Shown here piece after piece: positions 1-10,606 of a DNA stretch of 64,000 nucleotides. The first letter of the stretch is position 1, and the number at the start of each line of letters is the position of its first letter. Both the position numbers and the translations under genes were made by a program. This DNA is from Nocardioides caldifontis (GTDB lineage Bacteria > Actinomycetota > Actinomycetes > Propionibacteriales > Nocardioidaceae). The notes below the pieces were generated by a model. That model did no database searches. It was not told the origin of the DNA and was given only the letters and a program-made list of their open reading frames with translations. The stretch spans positions 480,376 through 544,375 of the forward strand of contig NZ_ML701736.1 in assembly GCF_008087345.1 (NCBI RefSeq). The letters run 5' to 3'.

Positions 1-1
1 G

Positions 2-1435
2 CCGCTGCGCCTCGCCTTCGGCTCCTGCCGCACCAGCGTCGGCCACGACGAGGCGGGCAACAAGGAGCACGGCGTCGACGCCCTCCGCGCCTACGCGCTC
101 GCGATGGCCGGGGTGACCGCCGACGCCGACACGCTGCCCTGGCCGGACATGGTGCTGTTCCTCGGCGACCAGGTCTACGCCGACGAGACCACCGACGCGA
201 TGCAGGAGTTCATCGCCTCGCGGCGCAGCCTCGACGAGCCGCCCGGCACCGAGCTGAAGGACTTCGAGGAGTACGCCCACCTCTACCTGCTCGCGTGGAG
301 CGACCCGGCCAACCGTTGGCTGCTCTCCACGCTGCCGAGCGCGATGATCTTCGACGACCACGACGTCCGCGACGACTGGAACACCTCCGCACGGTGGCGC
401 GCGCAGATGAACGCCACCGACTGGTGGCACGGCCGCATCGTCGCGGGGCTGGCGTCGTACTGGGTCTACCAGCACCTCGGCAACCTCTCGCCCGACGAGC
501 GGGCCGAGGACGAGCTCTGGCAGCAGGTCGTCGCCCACGAGGGCCCCGACGAGCTCGACCTCACCGAGGTGCTCGACGCCTTCGCCGACCGGGTCGACCG
601 TGAGCCCGCGTCGTACCGGTGGAGCTTCTCCCGCGAGCTCGGCGGTTGCCGGCTCGTCGTGGTCGACTCGCGCGCCGCCCGCGTCCTGGACGAGGACCAC
701 CGCTCGATGCTCGACGACCACGAGCTCGCCTGGCTCGACGACCACATGCGCGGCGACTGCGAGCACCTCCTCGTCGGCACCTCGCTGCCGTTCCTCCTGC
801 CCGAGGGGCTGCACCACCTCGAGTCGTTCAGCGAGGCGCTCGCCGGAGGGGCCTGGGGCAGGCGCGGGGCGCGTGTGGGCGAGTGGCTGCGGCAGACCGG
901 GGACCTCGAGCACTGGGGCGCCTTCCAGCACGGCTTCCGCGAGGTGGCACAGATGGCCCTCGAGGTGGCCCGGGGAGAGCGGGGGAGGGCGCCACGGACC
1001 GTCACGTTCCTCTCCGGCGACGTCCACCACAGCTACGTGAGCCGCGTCCGCGACGTGGCACCCGGGTCCGCGATCGTGCAGGCGGTCTGCTCGCCGATCC
1101 GCAACCCGCTGCCACGCAAGGTGCGGTTCGCGACGGCGGTGCTCTCCTACGGGATCGCGGGGCCGATGGGCGCCATCGCCGCGCGCTCCGCGAAGCTGCC
1201 GCCGGCGCCGTTCCGCTGGTCCCGGGTCAGGGGACCGTGGTTCGACAACAACCTCGCGACCCTCGAGGTGGTCCCCGAGGGGCTCGAGATGTGGTGGAAG
1301 CGCGGCGTCGTGGCGGGGGACCGCCACGACCGGCCACAGCTCGAGGAGGTCGCCCGCCTCGTCGTCGGCCCGGCCTCCGGTGCCGACCGGGAGGGCACCG
1401 AGGGCACCGAGGACGCCGGCCTCACAGCCCGCTGA
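2..1435 (+). CDS. PhoD-like alkaline phosphatase D family metallophosphatase (5' truncated)
   Basis: The frame is open from the window edge, so the N-terminus lies upstream; 477 residues are visible. An FGSC motif near visible residue 6, FLGDQVYADE near 53, DDHDVRDDW near 118 and SGDVHHSYV near 338 are the metal-binding signatures of the PhoD-like calcineurin superfamily (phosphodiester or phosphomonoester hydrolysis). Whether there is a signal peptide cannot be seen. The last 14 bases overlap the 3' end of the convergent SNF2 gene. The family is clear, the substrate is not. Confidence 0.85.
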   Translation, partial: PLRLAFGSCRTSVGHDEAGNKEHGVDALRAYALAMAGVTADADTLPWPDMVLFLGDQVYADETTDAMQEFIASRRSLDEPPGTELKDFEEYAHLYLLAWSDPANRWLLSTLPSAMIFDDHDVRDDWNTSARWRAQMNATDWWHGRIVAGLASYWVYQHLGNLSPDERAEDELWQQVVAHEGPDELDLTEVLDAFADRVDREPASYRWSFSRELGGCRLVVVDSRAARVLDEDHRSMLDDHELAWLDDHMRGDCEHLLVGTSLPFLLPEGLHHLESFSEALAGGAWGRRGARVGEWLRQTGDLEHWGAFQHGFREVAQMALEVARGERGRAPRTVTFLSGDVHHSYVSRVRDVAPGSAIVQAVCSPIRNPLPRKVRFATAVLSYGIAGPMGAIAARSAKLPPAPFRWSRVRGPWFDNNLATLEVVPEGLEMWWKRGVVAGDRHDRPQLEEVARLVVGPASGADREGTEGTEDAGLTAR

Positions 1436-3614
1436 AGCCGGCCCCCACCGGGCGCGCCGACTCCGCGCGCTCGGTCAGCGCGTCGGTCAGCATCGACACC
1501 AGCGCCTCGAGCTGGACGTCGGCCGACGAGCCGACCTCGGCGTCGGAGCCGTCCAGCGCCCGCGCGGCGAGCCCGGCCTTGGAGTCGATGAGCTCGGCGA
1601 TCTTGGTGTCCATCGTCTGCGCCGCGATGATCCGCCAGGCCGTGACCGGCTGGTCCTGGCCGATGCGGTGGATCCGGTCGATGGCCTGGGTCTGCTCGGC
1701 GTCGGTCCAGGAGAGCTCGGCGAGCACGACGTTGGAGGCGACCTGCAGGTTGATGCCGACGCCGGCGGCGGTCAGCGAGCAGACCGCGACGGCGACGTCG
1801 GGGTCGCTCACGAACGCGTCGATGTTGGCCTGCCGCACCTTCGTGGTCTGGTCGCCGCGGATGGAGGAGAACCGCATCCCACGCCGGGCGAAGGTCTCCT
1901 CGGCCTCGTCCATGACGTCGATGTGCTTGGCGAAGAAGACGACCTTGCCGACGCTGCGGGCCAGCTGGGCGGTGTAGTCCGCGGCGAGCCCGGCCTTGGC
2001 CTGGCCGATCCGCCGGATCATCGTGAAGACGTTCTCCTCGCCCTTCTGGGTCGTGGTGTCCTCGAGCTCCCAGCGGACCACCCGGCGCACGAGCTCGTGG
2101 TCGATGCCCTCGACGGCCGGGCCGGAGGTGCTGGCCTCGGCGCGCGCCTGGAGGGCGCTGTCGTAGCGCTTGAGCAGCCGGCGGGTGAGCGCCCGCTCGG
2201 ACTCGCGGATCGAGCGGCCGAGCTCGCCGTCGAGCTCGACGGGGATGTCCGCGATGCGGCGGGCGGGGATGTCCGCGGCCACGTCGATCTTGCGGCGGCG
2301 CACGATGCCGAGGTCGATGACGGCCTGGCGGGCCGCCGGGTAGAACCCGGGGTCGGCGGGGGTGAGCCCGGTCTCCTCGAGCGCCTCCATCAGCGCGCCC
2401 AGCGGCTTCTTGTCGTCGATCCAGCCGAGGAACTGCCAGATCGCCTTGAAGTCCTCGATGTCGTTGATCAGCGGGGTGCCGGTGAGCGCCATCATCAGCG
2501 GCCGCACGGCGCGGGCCCGGATCTTGTCGGCGAGCTGGAGCACCAGCTGGGAGCGCTGGGAGCTCTTGTTCTTGATGTAGTGGGCCTCGTCGACGACCAT
2601 GCCGCGGAACCCGAAGCGGCCGAGCCATCCGACGTGCCGGTCGAGGATCTCGTAGTTGACCACCACGATGTCGGCGAAGCCGTCGACGTCGTAGCCGTCA
2701 CCGTGGATCACCGTCGCCGGCCGGCGAGGGGTCCACAGCCCGGCCTCGCGGGCCCAGTTGGTCTTGACGACGTTCGGCACCACGACGAGCAGCGGGTAGG
2801 CCTCGGCGCTCTCCGCGGCGAGGAGGGCCTGCGCGGTCTTGCCCAGGCCGGGCTCGTCGGCGAGCAGGAAGGTCCGGTGACCCGCGTGGGTGGCCGCGAC
2901 CACCTGGGCCTGGTGGCGCATCAGGTCGCGTCCGGTGCGCGTGCGCAGCGACGAGGGGTCGGGGAGCTGCATCGACGCGGCCGCGCCGTCGGCGGCCTGC
3001 TCGAAGGAGCGCAGCAGCGGGCCGATGAGCTCCCAGGTGGCCAGCCGGCGCGGTCTCGGCTCACGGGCCTCGGCGAGCCGCGCGGCGTCGAAGTCCGGTG
3101 CCTGGAACGGGTTGGCGAGCTGGCGGGCGACGACCGAGCGCGGGACGACCTGGCGCTCGCTGAGGTCGGGGCCCTCGCCCTCGGTCGGGCTCTTCCGCTC
3201 GGGGCCGACCTCGACCCCGGCGGTCAGCAGCATGTCGCGCCGCAGCATCCGCGCGGCGTCGCTCACCGGCGTCTCCTCGGCGAGGAGCTGGAACAGCGAG
3301 GGGTCCATGGCGGCGGTCTTCGCGAGGATCGTCGCGACGCCGTCGAGCCGCTTCAGCTGCTCGGTGCGGTAGGCCTCGGTGGCCTCCTCGTCGGCCTTGA
3401 CGCGGGCGCGCTCCTCGCGCACCAGCAACGCGACGACCTGGAACTTCGTGCGGGCAGAGGGGCGAAGGTGGCCGCGCTGGGCCTCGCCCTCCACCTCACG
3501 CACCGCTCGCGCGAGCACCGGGATGATGCCCTCGTTGTCGAGCACCCTCGCCTGGCGTCGCGAACGGGACGCGGTGCGTGTGGCGCCGGGTCGGCGCTGG
3601 GCTCGTCGAGCCAC
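1422..3614 (-). CDS. SNF2-family DEAD/DEAH helicase
   Basis: A 730-residue ATP-dependent DNA translocase. Walker A is DEPGLGKT near residue 250, the DEAH box VVDEAHYIKN near 338, TGTPLIND near 381, and the C-terminal helicase lobe has TAAGVGINLQ near 620 and the arginine-finger motif IDRIHRIGQDQP near 650. The order is that of SNF2_N plus Helicase_C. The N-terminal 200 residues are charged and unrecognised. The GTG start at 3614 is chosen because GAGGAG lies 7 nt upstream; longer open frames upstream run through a structured non-coding leader. It probably remodels protein-DNA complexes or assists repair; there is no partner gene nearby. It overlaps the convergent phosphatase gene by 14 bp. 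Confidence 0.88.
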   Translation of the reverse strand: MARRAQRRPGATRTASRSRRQARVLDNEGIIPVLARAVREVEGEAQRGHLRPSARTKFQVVALLVREERARVKADEEATEAYRTEQLKRLDGVATILAKTAAMDPSLFQLLAEETPVSDAARMLRRDMLLTAGVEVGPERKSPTEGEGPDLSERQVVPRSVVARQLANPFQAPDFDAARLAEAREPRPRRLATWELIGPLLRSFEQAADGAAASMQLPDPSSLRTRTGRDLMRHQAQVVAATHAGHRTFLLADEPGLGKTAQALLAAESAEAYPLLVVVPNVVKTNWAREAGLWTPRRPATVIHGDGYDVDGFADIVVVNYEILDRHVGWLGRFGFRGMVVDEAHYIKNKSSQRSQLVLQLADKIRARAVRPLMMALTGTPLINDIEDFKAIWQFLGWIDDKKPLGALMEALEETGLTPADPGFYPAARQAVIDLGIVRRRKIDVAADIPARRIADIPVELDGELGRSIRESERALTRRLLKRYDSALQARAEASTSGPAVEGIDHELVRRVVRWELEDTTTQKGEENVFTMIRRIGQAKAGLAADYTAQLARSVGKVVFFAKHIDVMDEAEETFARRGMRFSSIRGDQTTKVRQANIDAFVSDPDVAVAVCSLTAAGVGINLQVASNVVLAELSWTDAEQTQAIDRIHRIGQDQPVTAWRIIAAQTMDTKIAELIDSKAGLAARALDGSDAEVGSSADVQLEALVSMLTDALTERAESARPVGAGFSGL

Positions 3615-3865
3615 GGAGATCCTCCTCTGGGCGCCGTGCCCGAGCACGGCGTTACGGCGGCACCTCGTCCCGGCCCTTCCGCACCGCTGCACCGGTGACG
3701 GACGGGAACCGCCCCTGCGGACTGCCGGCCGGCGCCTCGGCGCCGGTCGACCGAGCGGGCCTCGCCCGTGTGCTCCCGCGTAGCTGGCGGGAGCGGCCGA
3801 CCACCGCTCGACGGGGGTGCCGCCCGAGCGGGCAGCACCACGAGATGGATGCTGCCGCCATGCTA
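3615..3865 (-). promoter_or_regulatory. Structured 5' leader and -10 of the SNF2 helicase gene
   Basis: The 360-bp gap 3615-3974 has no convincing gene. On the minus strand a TAGCAT -10 candidate (3865-3860) would give a leader of about 240 nt. It holds several strong stems: GGTGC-GCCCG pairing with CGGGC-GCACC around 3816-3839, CCGGCGCC pairing with GGCGCCGG around 3727-3746, and a perfect 7-bp stem GCCGTGC with loop TCGG at 3650-3633, 2 nt before the Shine-Dalgarno region. No known riboswitch class was recognised. Confidence 0.4.
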
Positions 3866-3941
3866 CCCCCGTCACGACGCGGTGCGTGCCACGACCTCGG
3901 GGTGTCGGGGGAGTCATGGCCTTTCGTCCCCGGGTGCGCGC

Positions 3942-3968
3942 TTGACCTCCGGGGCCGCCGGGCAAGGT
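3942..3968 (+). promoter_or_regulatory. Promoter of the aldo/keto reductase gene
   Basis: TTGACC at 3942-3947 and CAAGGT at 3963-3968, separated by a short 15 nt, then six bases to the ATG. This suggests a leaderless transcript. Confidence 0.4.
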
Positions 3969-3974
3969 GGGGTC

Positions 3975-4820
3975 ATGTCCATCCCCCGCATCCCCCTGCA
4001 CGACGGCACCTCCGTGCCCCAACTCGGCTTCGGCGTGTTCCAGGTGCCGCCGGAGCACACCGAGGAGACCGTGAGCACGGCCTTCGAGGTCGGCTACCGC
4101 CACATCGACACCGCGCAGATGTACCAGAACGAGGCCGGCGTCGGTGCCGCGATCAAGCGCTCCGGCATCGCGCGCGACGAGCTGTACGTCACCACCAAGC
4201 TCAACAACAACAACCACCGGCCCGACGACGTCCGGCGCTCGTTCGCCGAGTCGCTGCAGCGGCTGCAGCTCGACCGGGTCGACCTCTTCCTGATCCACTG
4301 GCCGCTCCCGACCAGGTACGACGGCGACTTCGTCTCGACCTGGAAGGCGATGGCCGGGCTCGTGGAGGAGGGCGCGCTGACCTCGGTGGGCGTGTCCAAC
4401 TTCGAGCCGGACCACCTGCAGCGGCTGGTCGACGAGACCGGCGTCGTGCCGGTCGTCAACCAGATCGAGGTGCACCCGTTCTTCGGCAACGAGGCCGCCC
4501 GCGCGGCGTCCCTCGAGCACGGCGCGAAGGTCGAGGCCTGGGCGCCCATCGCGAAGGGCAAGGTCGTCGACGACCCGGTCGTGAACGAGGTCGCGCAGGA
4601 GGTCGGGCGCACGCCGTCGCAGGTCACCCTGCGCTGGCACGTGCAGCGCGGCGACATCGTGTTCCCCAAGTCGATGCGCCGCGAGCGCATGGAGGAGAAC
4701 TTCGCGATCTTCGACTTCGAGCTGACCGACGACCAGCTCCACCGGATCTCCTCGCTCGACCGTGGCGCGGAGGGGCGCACCGGACCCGACCCGAAGACGT
4801 TCGACTACGTCCCCGACTGA
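3975..4820 (+). CDS. Aldo/keto reductase
   Basis: A 281-residue NADPH-dependent carbonyl reductase of the 2,5-diketo-D-gluconate reductase-like AKR5 group. The catalytic tetrad is visible as D45 and Y50 in DTAQMY, K75 in VTTKL and H108 in LIHWP. The cofactor-binding part is seen in GVSNF, NQIEVHPF and the late KSMRRERMEEN stretch. Length is normal for an (alpha/beta)8 barrel AKR. The ATG lies six bases after a -10-like hexamer, so translation is probably leaderless. The substrate cannot be told from sequence. The next gene starts 4 bp downstream. Confidence 0.9.
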   Translation: MSIPRIPLHDGTSVPQLGFGVFQVPPEHTEETVSTAFEVGYRHIDTAQMYQNEAGVGAAIKRSGIARDELYVTTKLNNNNHRPDDVRRSFAESLQRLQLDRVDLFLIHWPLPTRYDGDFVSTWKAMAGLVEEGALTSVGVSNFEPDHLQRLVDETGVVPVVNQIEVHPFFGNEAARAASLEHGAKVEAWAPIAKGKVVDDPVVNEVAQEVGRTPSQVTLRWHVQRGDIVFPKSMRRERMEENFAIFDFELTDDQLHRISSLDRGAEGRTGPDPKTFDYVPD

Positions 4821-4824
4821 CGCG

Positions 4825-5796
4825 ATGGACGTCCGGCCGGCCAGGGCGACGGCGGTGACCGTCGCCCTGGCCGTTCTCGTGCTCCCGGGCTGCACGTCGT
4901 CATCGCCGCCGCCCTCATCCTCGCCGTCCTCATCCTCGCCGGCGCAGGAGGACCGTCCGTCAACCACCCCCGGCCCTGCGGAGACCCCGAGCGGTGACGC
5001 GGGGGACAGCGGGGCGTCCGGCGTACGGGAGAGGGCGGGGGTGCTGCCCGAGGCGCCGCCGCTGCGGCGCCCGGAGGCGCTCGCCCGCCACCTGCGCACG
5101 GCCGTCTCCGTCGTGCGCGACCCGTCGGCCGGCGCCGAGGAGCTGCGGCTAGCCGGCCGGTTCGAGCAGCGCGCCGCCCGCGGTCTCGCGCGTGGCCCCG
5201 AGGAGGTCCGCGACGAGGTGCTGGCTCGTCTCGGCGGGGCAGTGCGGTCACGGACGAGGGCACACGTCGAGGCCGCCGGGCTGCTCGACGCGCTGACCGA
5301 GCCGCAGCTGCGGCTGCCGCGGTGGCGGATCGTCGAGCCCCCACCGCCCGCCGAGCTGCTGCGCCACTACCGGTACGCCGCCCGCGAGGTCGGGGTGCCG
5401 TGGCAGCACCTCGCCGCGATCCACCTGGTCGAGACCCGCATGGGACGGATCCGCGGCGTGAGCAGCGCCGGCGCGCTGGGGCCGATGCAGTTCCTCCCCA
5501 CCACCTGGGAGCTGTACGGCGAGGGCGGCGACATCCGGGACGTCCGCGACTCGATCCTGGCCGCGGCACGGCTGCTCCGGGCCAACGGGGCTCCCGGCGA
5601 CATGGCCGGTGCGGTGTGGCACTACAACCCGTCCGACAACTACGTCGGGGCGGTGCTGCGGTACGCCGAGCAGCTCCGCCGGGCGCCGGAGAGCTATCGC
5701 GGCTACTGGCACTGGCAGGTGCTCTACGAGCACCGGCGGGGGACGTTCCTCCTCGACCACGGCTACCCACGGACCCGCGCCCGCCTGCTCGGCTGA
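4825..5796 (+). CDS. Lytic murein transglycosylase lipoprotein
   Basis: A 323-residue putative cell-wall lytic enzyme. It starts with a signal peptide ending in a lipobox LVLPGC (Cys23), followed by a Ser/Pro/Thr linker to about residue 65 typical of surface-anchored actinobacterial lipoproteins. The SLT-like core has HLVETRMGRIRGVSS (putative catalytic Glu near 203), then GPMQFLPTTWE near 220 and AVWHYNPSDNY near 268. This resembles the MltB/SleB-like transglycosylases that cleave the MurNAc-GlcNAc bond. It begins 4 bp after the aldo/keto reductase stop, so the two are probably cotranscribed, though no functional link is evident. Confidence 0.87.
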   Translation: MDVRPARATAVTVALAVLVLPGCTSSSPPPSSSPSSSSPAQEDRPSTTPGPAETPSGDAGDSGASGVRERAGVLPEAPPLRRPEALARHLRTAVSVVRDPSAGAEELRLAGRFEQRAARGLARGPEEVRDEVLARLGGAVRSRTRAHVEAAGLLDALTEPQLRLPRWRIVEPPPPAELLRHYRYAAREVGVPWQHLAAIHLVETRMGRIRGVSSAGALGPMQFLPTTWELYGEGGDIRDVRDSILAAARLLRANGAPGDMAGAVWHYNPSDNYVGAVLRYAEQLRRAPESYRGYWHWQVLYEHRRGTFLLDHGYPRTRARLLG

Positions 5797-5821
5797 CTGC
5801 CGCTACTGCTACGTGCACCGG

Positions 5822-6064
5822 ATGATCACCGACCACGGCTGCGCCACCAGCCTCGGCTGGGCCATCCGCTACCGCGACCTGCGGGCGCCGCGCGCGAAGG
5901 CCCTCGAGCAACGGCTCGGCCGGATGGGCGGCTTCTGCACCTGCGGGCTGTTCCTCAACGGGGTCACGCTCGACCGCCGCCTGCGCGTCCCCGGCACGGT
6001 GAGCGAGGGCGTGCGGACCGGCTCCACCCAGCGGTGCACCCACTGGGTGCGGCAGCGCCGTTGA
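5822..6064 (+). CDS. DUF2695-like small protein
   Basis: An 80-residue ORF whose core CATSLGWAIRYRDL followed by MGGFCTCGLFLNGVTL fits the DUF2695 pattern of a Cys-x2-L helix and a GGxCxC...LN segment. The function of the family is unknown. ATG 5822 is used; GTG 5813 is equally possible, and no good ribosome-binding site is present. It follows the transglycosylase gene by 25 bp. The C-terminal tail is longer and more basic than usual, so this could also be a decaying copy. Confidence 0.5.
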   Translation: MITDHGCATSLGWAIRYRDLRAPRAKALEQRLGRMGGFCTCGLFLNGVTLDRRLRVPGTVSEGVRTGSTQRCTHWVRQRR

Positions 6065-6130
6065 GGGGCGCCACCCATCTCGACGCCACGGCATCGGCAT
6101 CGACCGTTGACCGCGGACGCACGGCGGCAA

Positions 6131-6160
6131 CTGACGACCTCCCGCTCGTTGTGGCACGAT
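6131..6160 (+). promoter_or_regulatory. Promoter of the AraC-family gene
   Basis: CTGACG at 6131-6136, 18 nt, CACGAT at 6155-6160, then seven bases to the GTG start, which fits a leaderless message. Confidence 0.35.
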
Positions 6161-6167
6161 CCGACGC

Positions 6168-6611
6168 GTGAGCAGCAGAGGGGCGACCGAGCAGCGGCTC
6201 CGGGACCTCACCTTGCTGCGCCGGGTCCGCGACCGGATCGACCGGGAGTACGCCCAGCCGCTCGACGTCGAGGCGCTCGCCCGAGGGGTCGGGATGTCGG
6301 CGGGCCACCTGAGCCGGGAGTTCCGCAAGGCCTACGGCGAGTCGCCGTACTCCTACCTGATGACCCGCCGCATCGAGCGGGCCATGACGCTCCTGCGCCG
6401 CGGCGACCTCAGCGTCACCGAGGTGTGCTTCGCCGTCGGCTGCTCCTCGCTCGGCACCTTCAGCACCCGCTTCACCGAGCTGGTCGGAGTGCCGCCGAGC
6501 ACCTACCGCCGCGACCACGCCGACGCGACCGAGGGGATGGCGCCCTGCGTCGCCAAGAGGGTCACGCGACCGGTCAGGAATCGAGAAGCACGGTCCGCCG
6601 GGCCCCACTAG
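6168..6611 (+). CDS. AraC-family transcriptional regulator
   Basis: A 147-residue protein made almost entirely of the AraC double helix-turn-helix. The first HTH is in LDVEALARGVGMSAGHLSREF (about 28-48), the second in SVTEVCFAVGCSSLGTFSTRF (about 84-104), followed by VGVPPSTYRRD. There is no N-terminal ligand-binding domain, as in small SoxS/MarA-type regulators. The GTG start sits seven bases after CACGAT. The following VOC gene starts 10 bp after the stop and is the likely target or partner; AraC-VOC neighbours are common in Actinobacteria. Confidence 0.88.
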   Translation: MSSRGATEQRLRDLTLLRRVRDRIDREYAQPLDVEALARGVGMSAGHLSREFRKAYGESPYSYLMTRRIERAMTLLRRGDLSVTEVCFAVGCSSLGTFSTRFTELVGVPPSTYRRDHADATEGMAPCVAKRVTRPVRNREARSAGPH

Positions 6612-6614
6612 CGT
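6609..6614 (+). promoter_or_regulatory. -10 element of the VOC gene
   Basis: TAGCGT, whose TAG is also the stop codon of the AraC gene, is followed by seven bases and ATG 6622. This supports ATG 6622 as the start and a leaderless message. Confidence 0.4.
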
Positions 6615-6621
6615 GCTCGTC

Positions 6622-7038
<417 letters not shown>

Positions 7039-7043
7039 CCGGC

Positions 7044-7496
7044 GTGGTGGAGGGACCCCGCGAGAAGGAGAGCCGCAAGGCCGACTCCCTGGCACAGCTG
7101 TCCTCCCCGGCGGTCGACGTGTGGGTGGCCACCGCGTCGACCGCCGGGGAGCCCTACCTCGTCCCGTTGTCACTCTGCTGGGCCGACGGGCGGGCGGTGA
7201 TCGCGATCGACCGCGGCTCGCGCACCGCACGCCACCTGGCCGCCACCGGCCGGGCCAGGCTCGGTGTCGGACCCACGCGCGACGTCGTGATGCTCGACGC
7301 CGTCGTCGAGCGCACCGTGGGCGTGGACGAGGACACCGAGCTCGGTGCGGCGTACGCAGCGCAGGCGGACTGGGACCCGCGGGGGAGCGAGGGCTACGTC
7401 TTCGTGGTGCTCCGCCCCGAGCGGGTGCAGGCATGGCGCGAGGTCGACGAGATCCCGGGGCGCACCCTGATGCGCGAGGGGCGCTGGCTGGTGTGA
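7044..7496 (+). CDS. Pyridoxamine 5'-phosphate oxidase-like flavin/F420-binding protein
   Basis: A 150-residue split-barrel protein of the PNPOx-like superfamily. VDVWVATASTAGEPYLVPLSLCWADGRAVIAI covers the first strands, GSRTARHLAATGRARLGV the cofactor-side helix, and the end is WREVDEIPGRTLMREGRWLV. In Actinobacteria many such proteins bind F420 or FMN and reduce small molecules, but the cofactor cannot be assigned here. Tandem GTG codons at 7044 and 7047 are both possible starts, 5 bp after the VOC stop, so expression is probably coupled to it. Confidence 0.8.
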   Translation: MVEGPREKESRKADSLAQLSSPAVDVWVATASTAGEPYLVPLSLCWADGRAVIAIDRGSRTARHLAATGRARLGVGPTRDVVMLDAVVERTVGVDEDTELGAAYAAQADWDPRGSEGYVFVVLRPERVQAWREVDEIPGRTLMREGRWLV

Positions 7497-7629
7497 CCGC
7501 CGATCTGCCATGGCGCCGACGTGCCGCGCGCTGTCGGCGCGGGATGGTTGGATCGACCGCACGAGGACAGACGGGGGAGGGCGCGCACCGACGGCGCCGC
7601 TCGGTCCCCAGGACCCACAGGGAGGCAGG

Positions 7630-10020
<2,391 letters not shown>

Positions 10021-10024
10021 GCGG

Positions 10025-10531
10025 ATGATCCGGGCGCGACGCGACGAGGACCTCGAGGTGCTGGTGGCGGTCCTGAGGTCCTCGTCCCATCCGCCGACGG
10101 CTCCTGACGGGCTCGAGGGGTGGCTCACCGAGCACGACCCCCTGCAGTCCTGGGTCTACGACATGGCGCCGATGCACGTGACGCCGACACGGAACGTCGT
10201 GGGTCACGTGCAGCTATGTCAACCGGACGACGCCTTGGCCACCCTGGTGCACGACCGGACCGGCACGCCGGTCGGGCAGCAGGTGGCCGTCGAGAAGCTG
10301 TTCGTGAGGCCGGACCGGCACGAGGCGGGGTTCGCACGCCAGCTGCTCAAGGCGGCCATCGATCAGGTGACGGAGCTCGGCAAGGTGCCGGTCGTCGACC
10401 TCGGCGAGAACCCGTCGCTGACGGTGGAGGCGTGCACGCGGCGTGGTCTGAAGGTCGTCAGCGAGGGGACGACGACAGTGCTGACGGGAGCTCGAACGGG
10501 GTCGAGAGGGGCTGGTCCCGCTCCTGAGTAG
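10025..10531 (+). CDS. GNAT-family N-acetyltransferase
   Basis: A 168-residue GNAT-fold protein. The acetyl-CoA-binding region is VEKLFVRPDRHEAGFARQLL near residues 88-107, preceded by a strand NVVGHVQLCQ and followed by VPVVDLGENPSLTVEACTRRGLKVV. The usual Q/RxxGxG/A loop is replaced by RHEAGFA, a mild deviation. It starts 4 bp after the UvrA-like gene and is probably cotranscribed, which could couple drug acetylation with adduct tolerance; that is inference. Its stop codon ends exactly where the dif site begins. Confidence 0.82.
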   Translation: MIRARRDEDLEVLVAVLRSSSHPPTAPDGLEGWLTEHDPLQSWVYDMAPMHVTPTRNVVGHVQLCQPDDALATLVHDRTGTPVGQQVAVEKLFVRPDRHEAGFARQLLKAAIDQVTELGKVPVVDLGENPSLTVEACTRRGLKVVSEGTTTVLTGARTGSRGAGPAPE

Positions 10532-10559
10532 TTCGCCGATAAGGCACATTATGTCAACT
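10532..10559 (+). other. dif: dif site (XerC/XerD chromosome dimer resolution site)
   Basis: A 28-bp site read as left arm TTCGCCGATAA, centre GGCACA, right arm TTATGTCAACT. This is the XerC-binding, spacer and XerD-binding layout. Compared with the actinobacterial dif consensus as I recall it, it matches at 26 of 28 positions counting degenerate positions; the differences are one base at the arm/centre boundary and the next-to-last base. It begins the base after the acetyltransferase stop and lies 47 bp from the AAA ATPase gene end. No second copy was found in the window. It marks the replication terminus region. Confidence 0.9.
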
Positions 10560-10606
10560 GGTAGAGAGGCTGGTGCGGGTCGAGGCCCCGAGGCCCCTCC
10601 CCGGCG

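Noticed and set aside
1147..2628. Very long open frames opposite or out of frame with real genes throughout
   Set aside because: In GC-rich DNA stops are rare. These frames are Arg/Pro/Ala-rich, have no motifs, and their third positions do not show coding bias.
3650..3700. T-box-like GGTGCCGCCG near the SNF2 start
   Set aside because: It lacks the conserved GGTGGNACCGCG core and specifier arrangement, and the gene is not amino-acid related.
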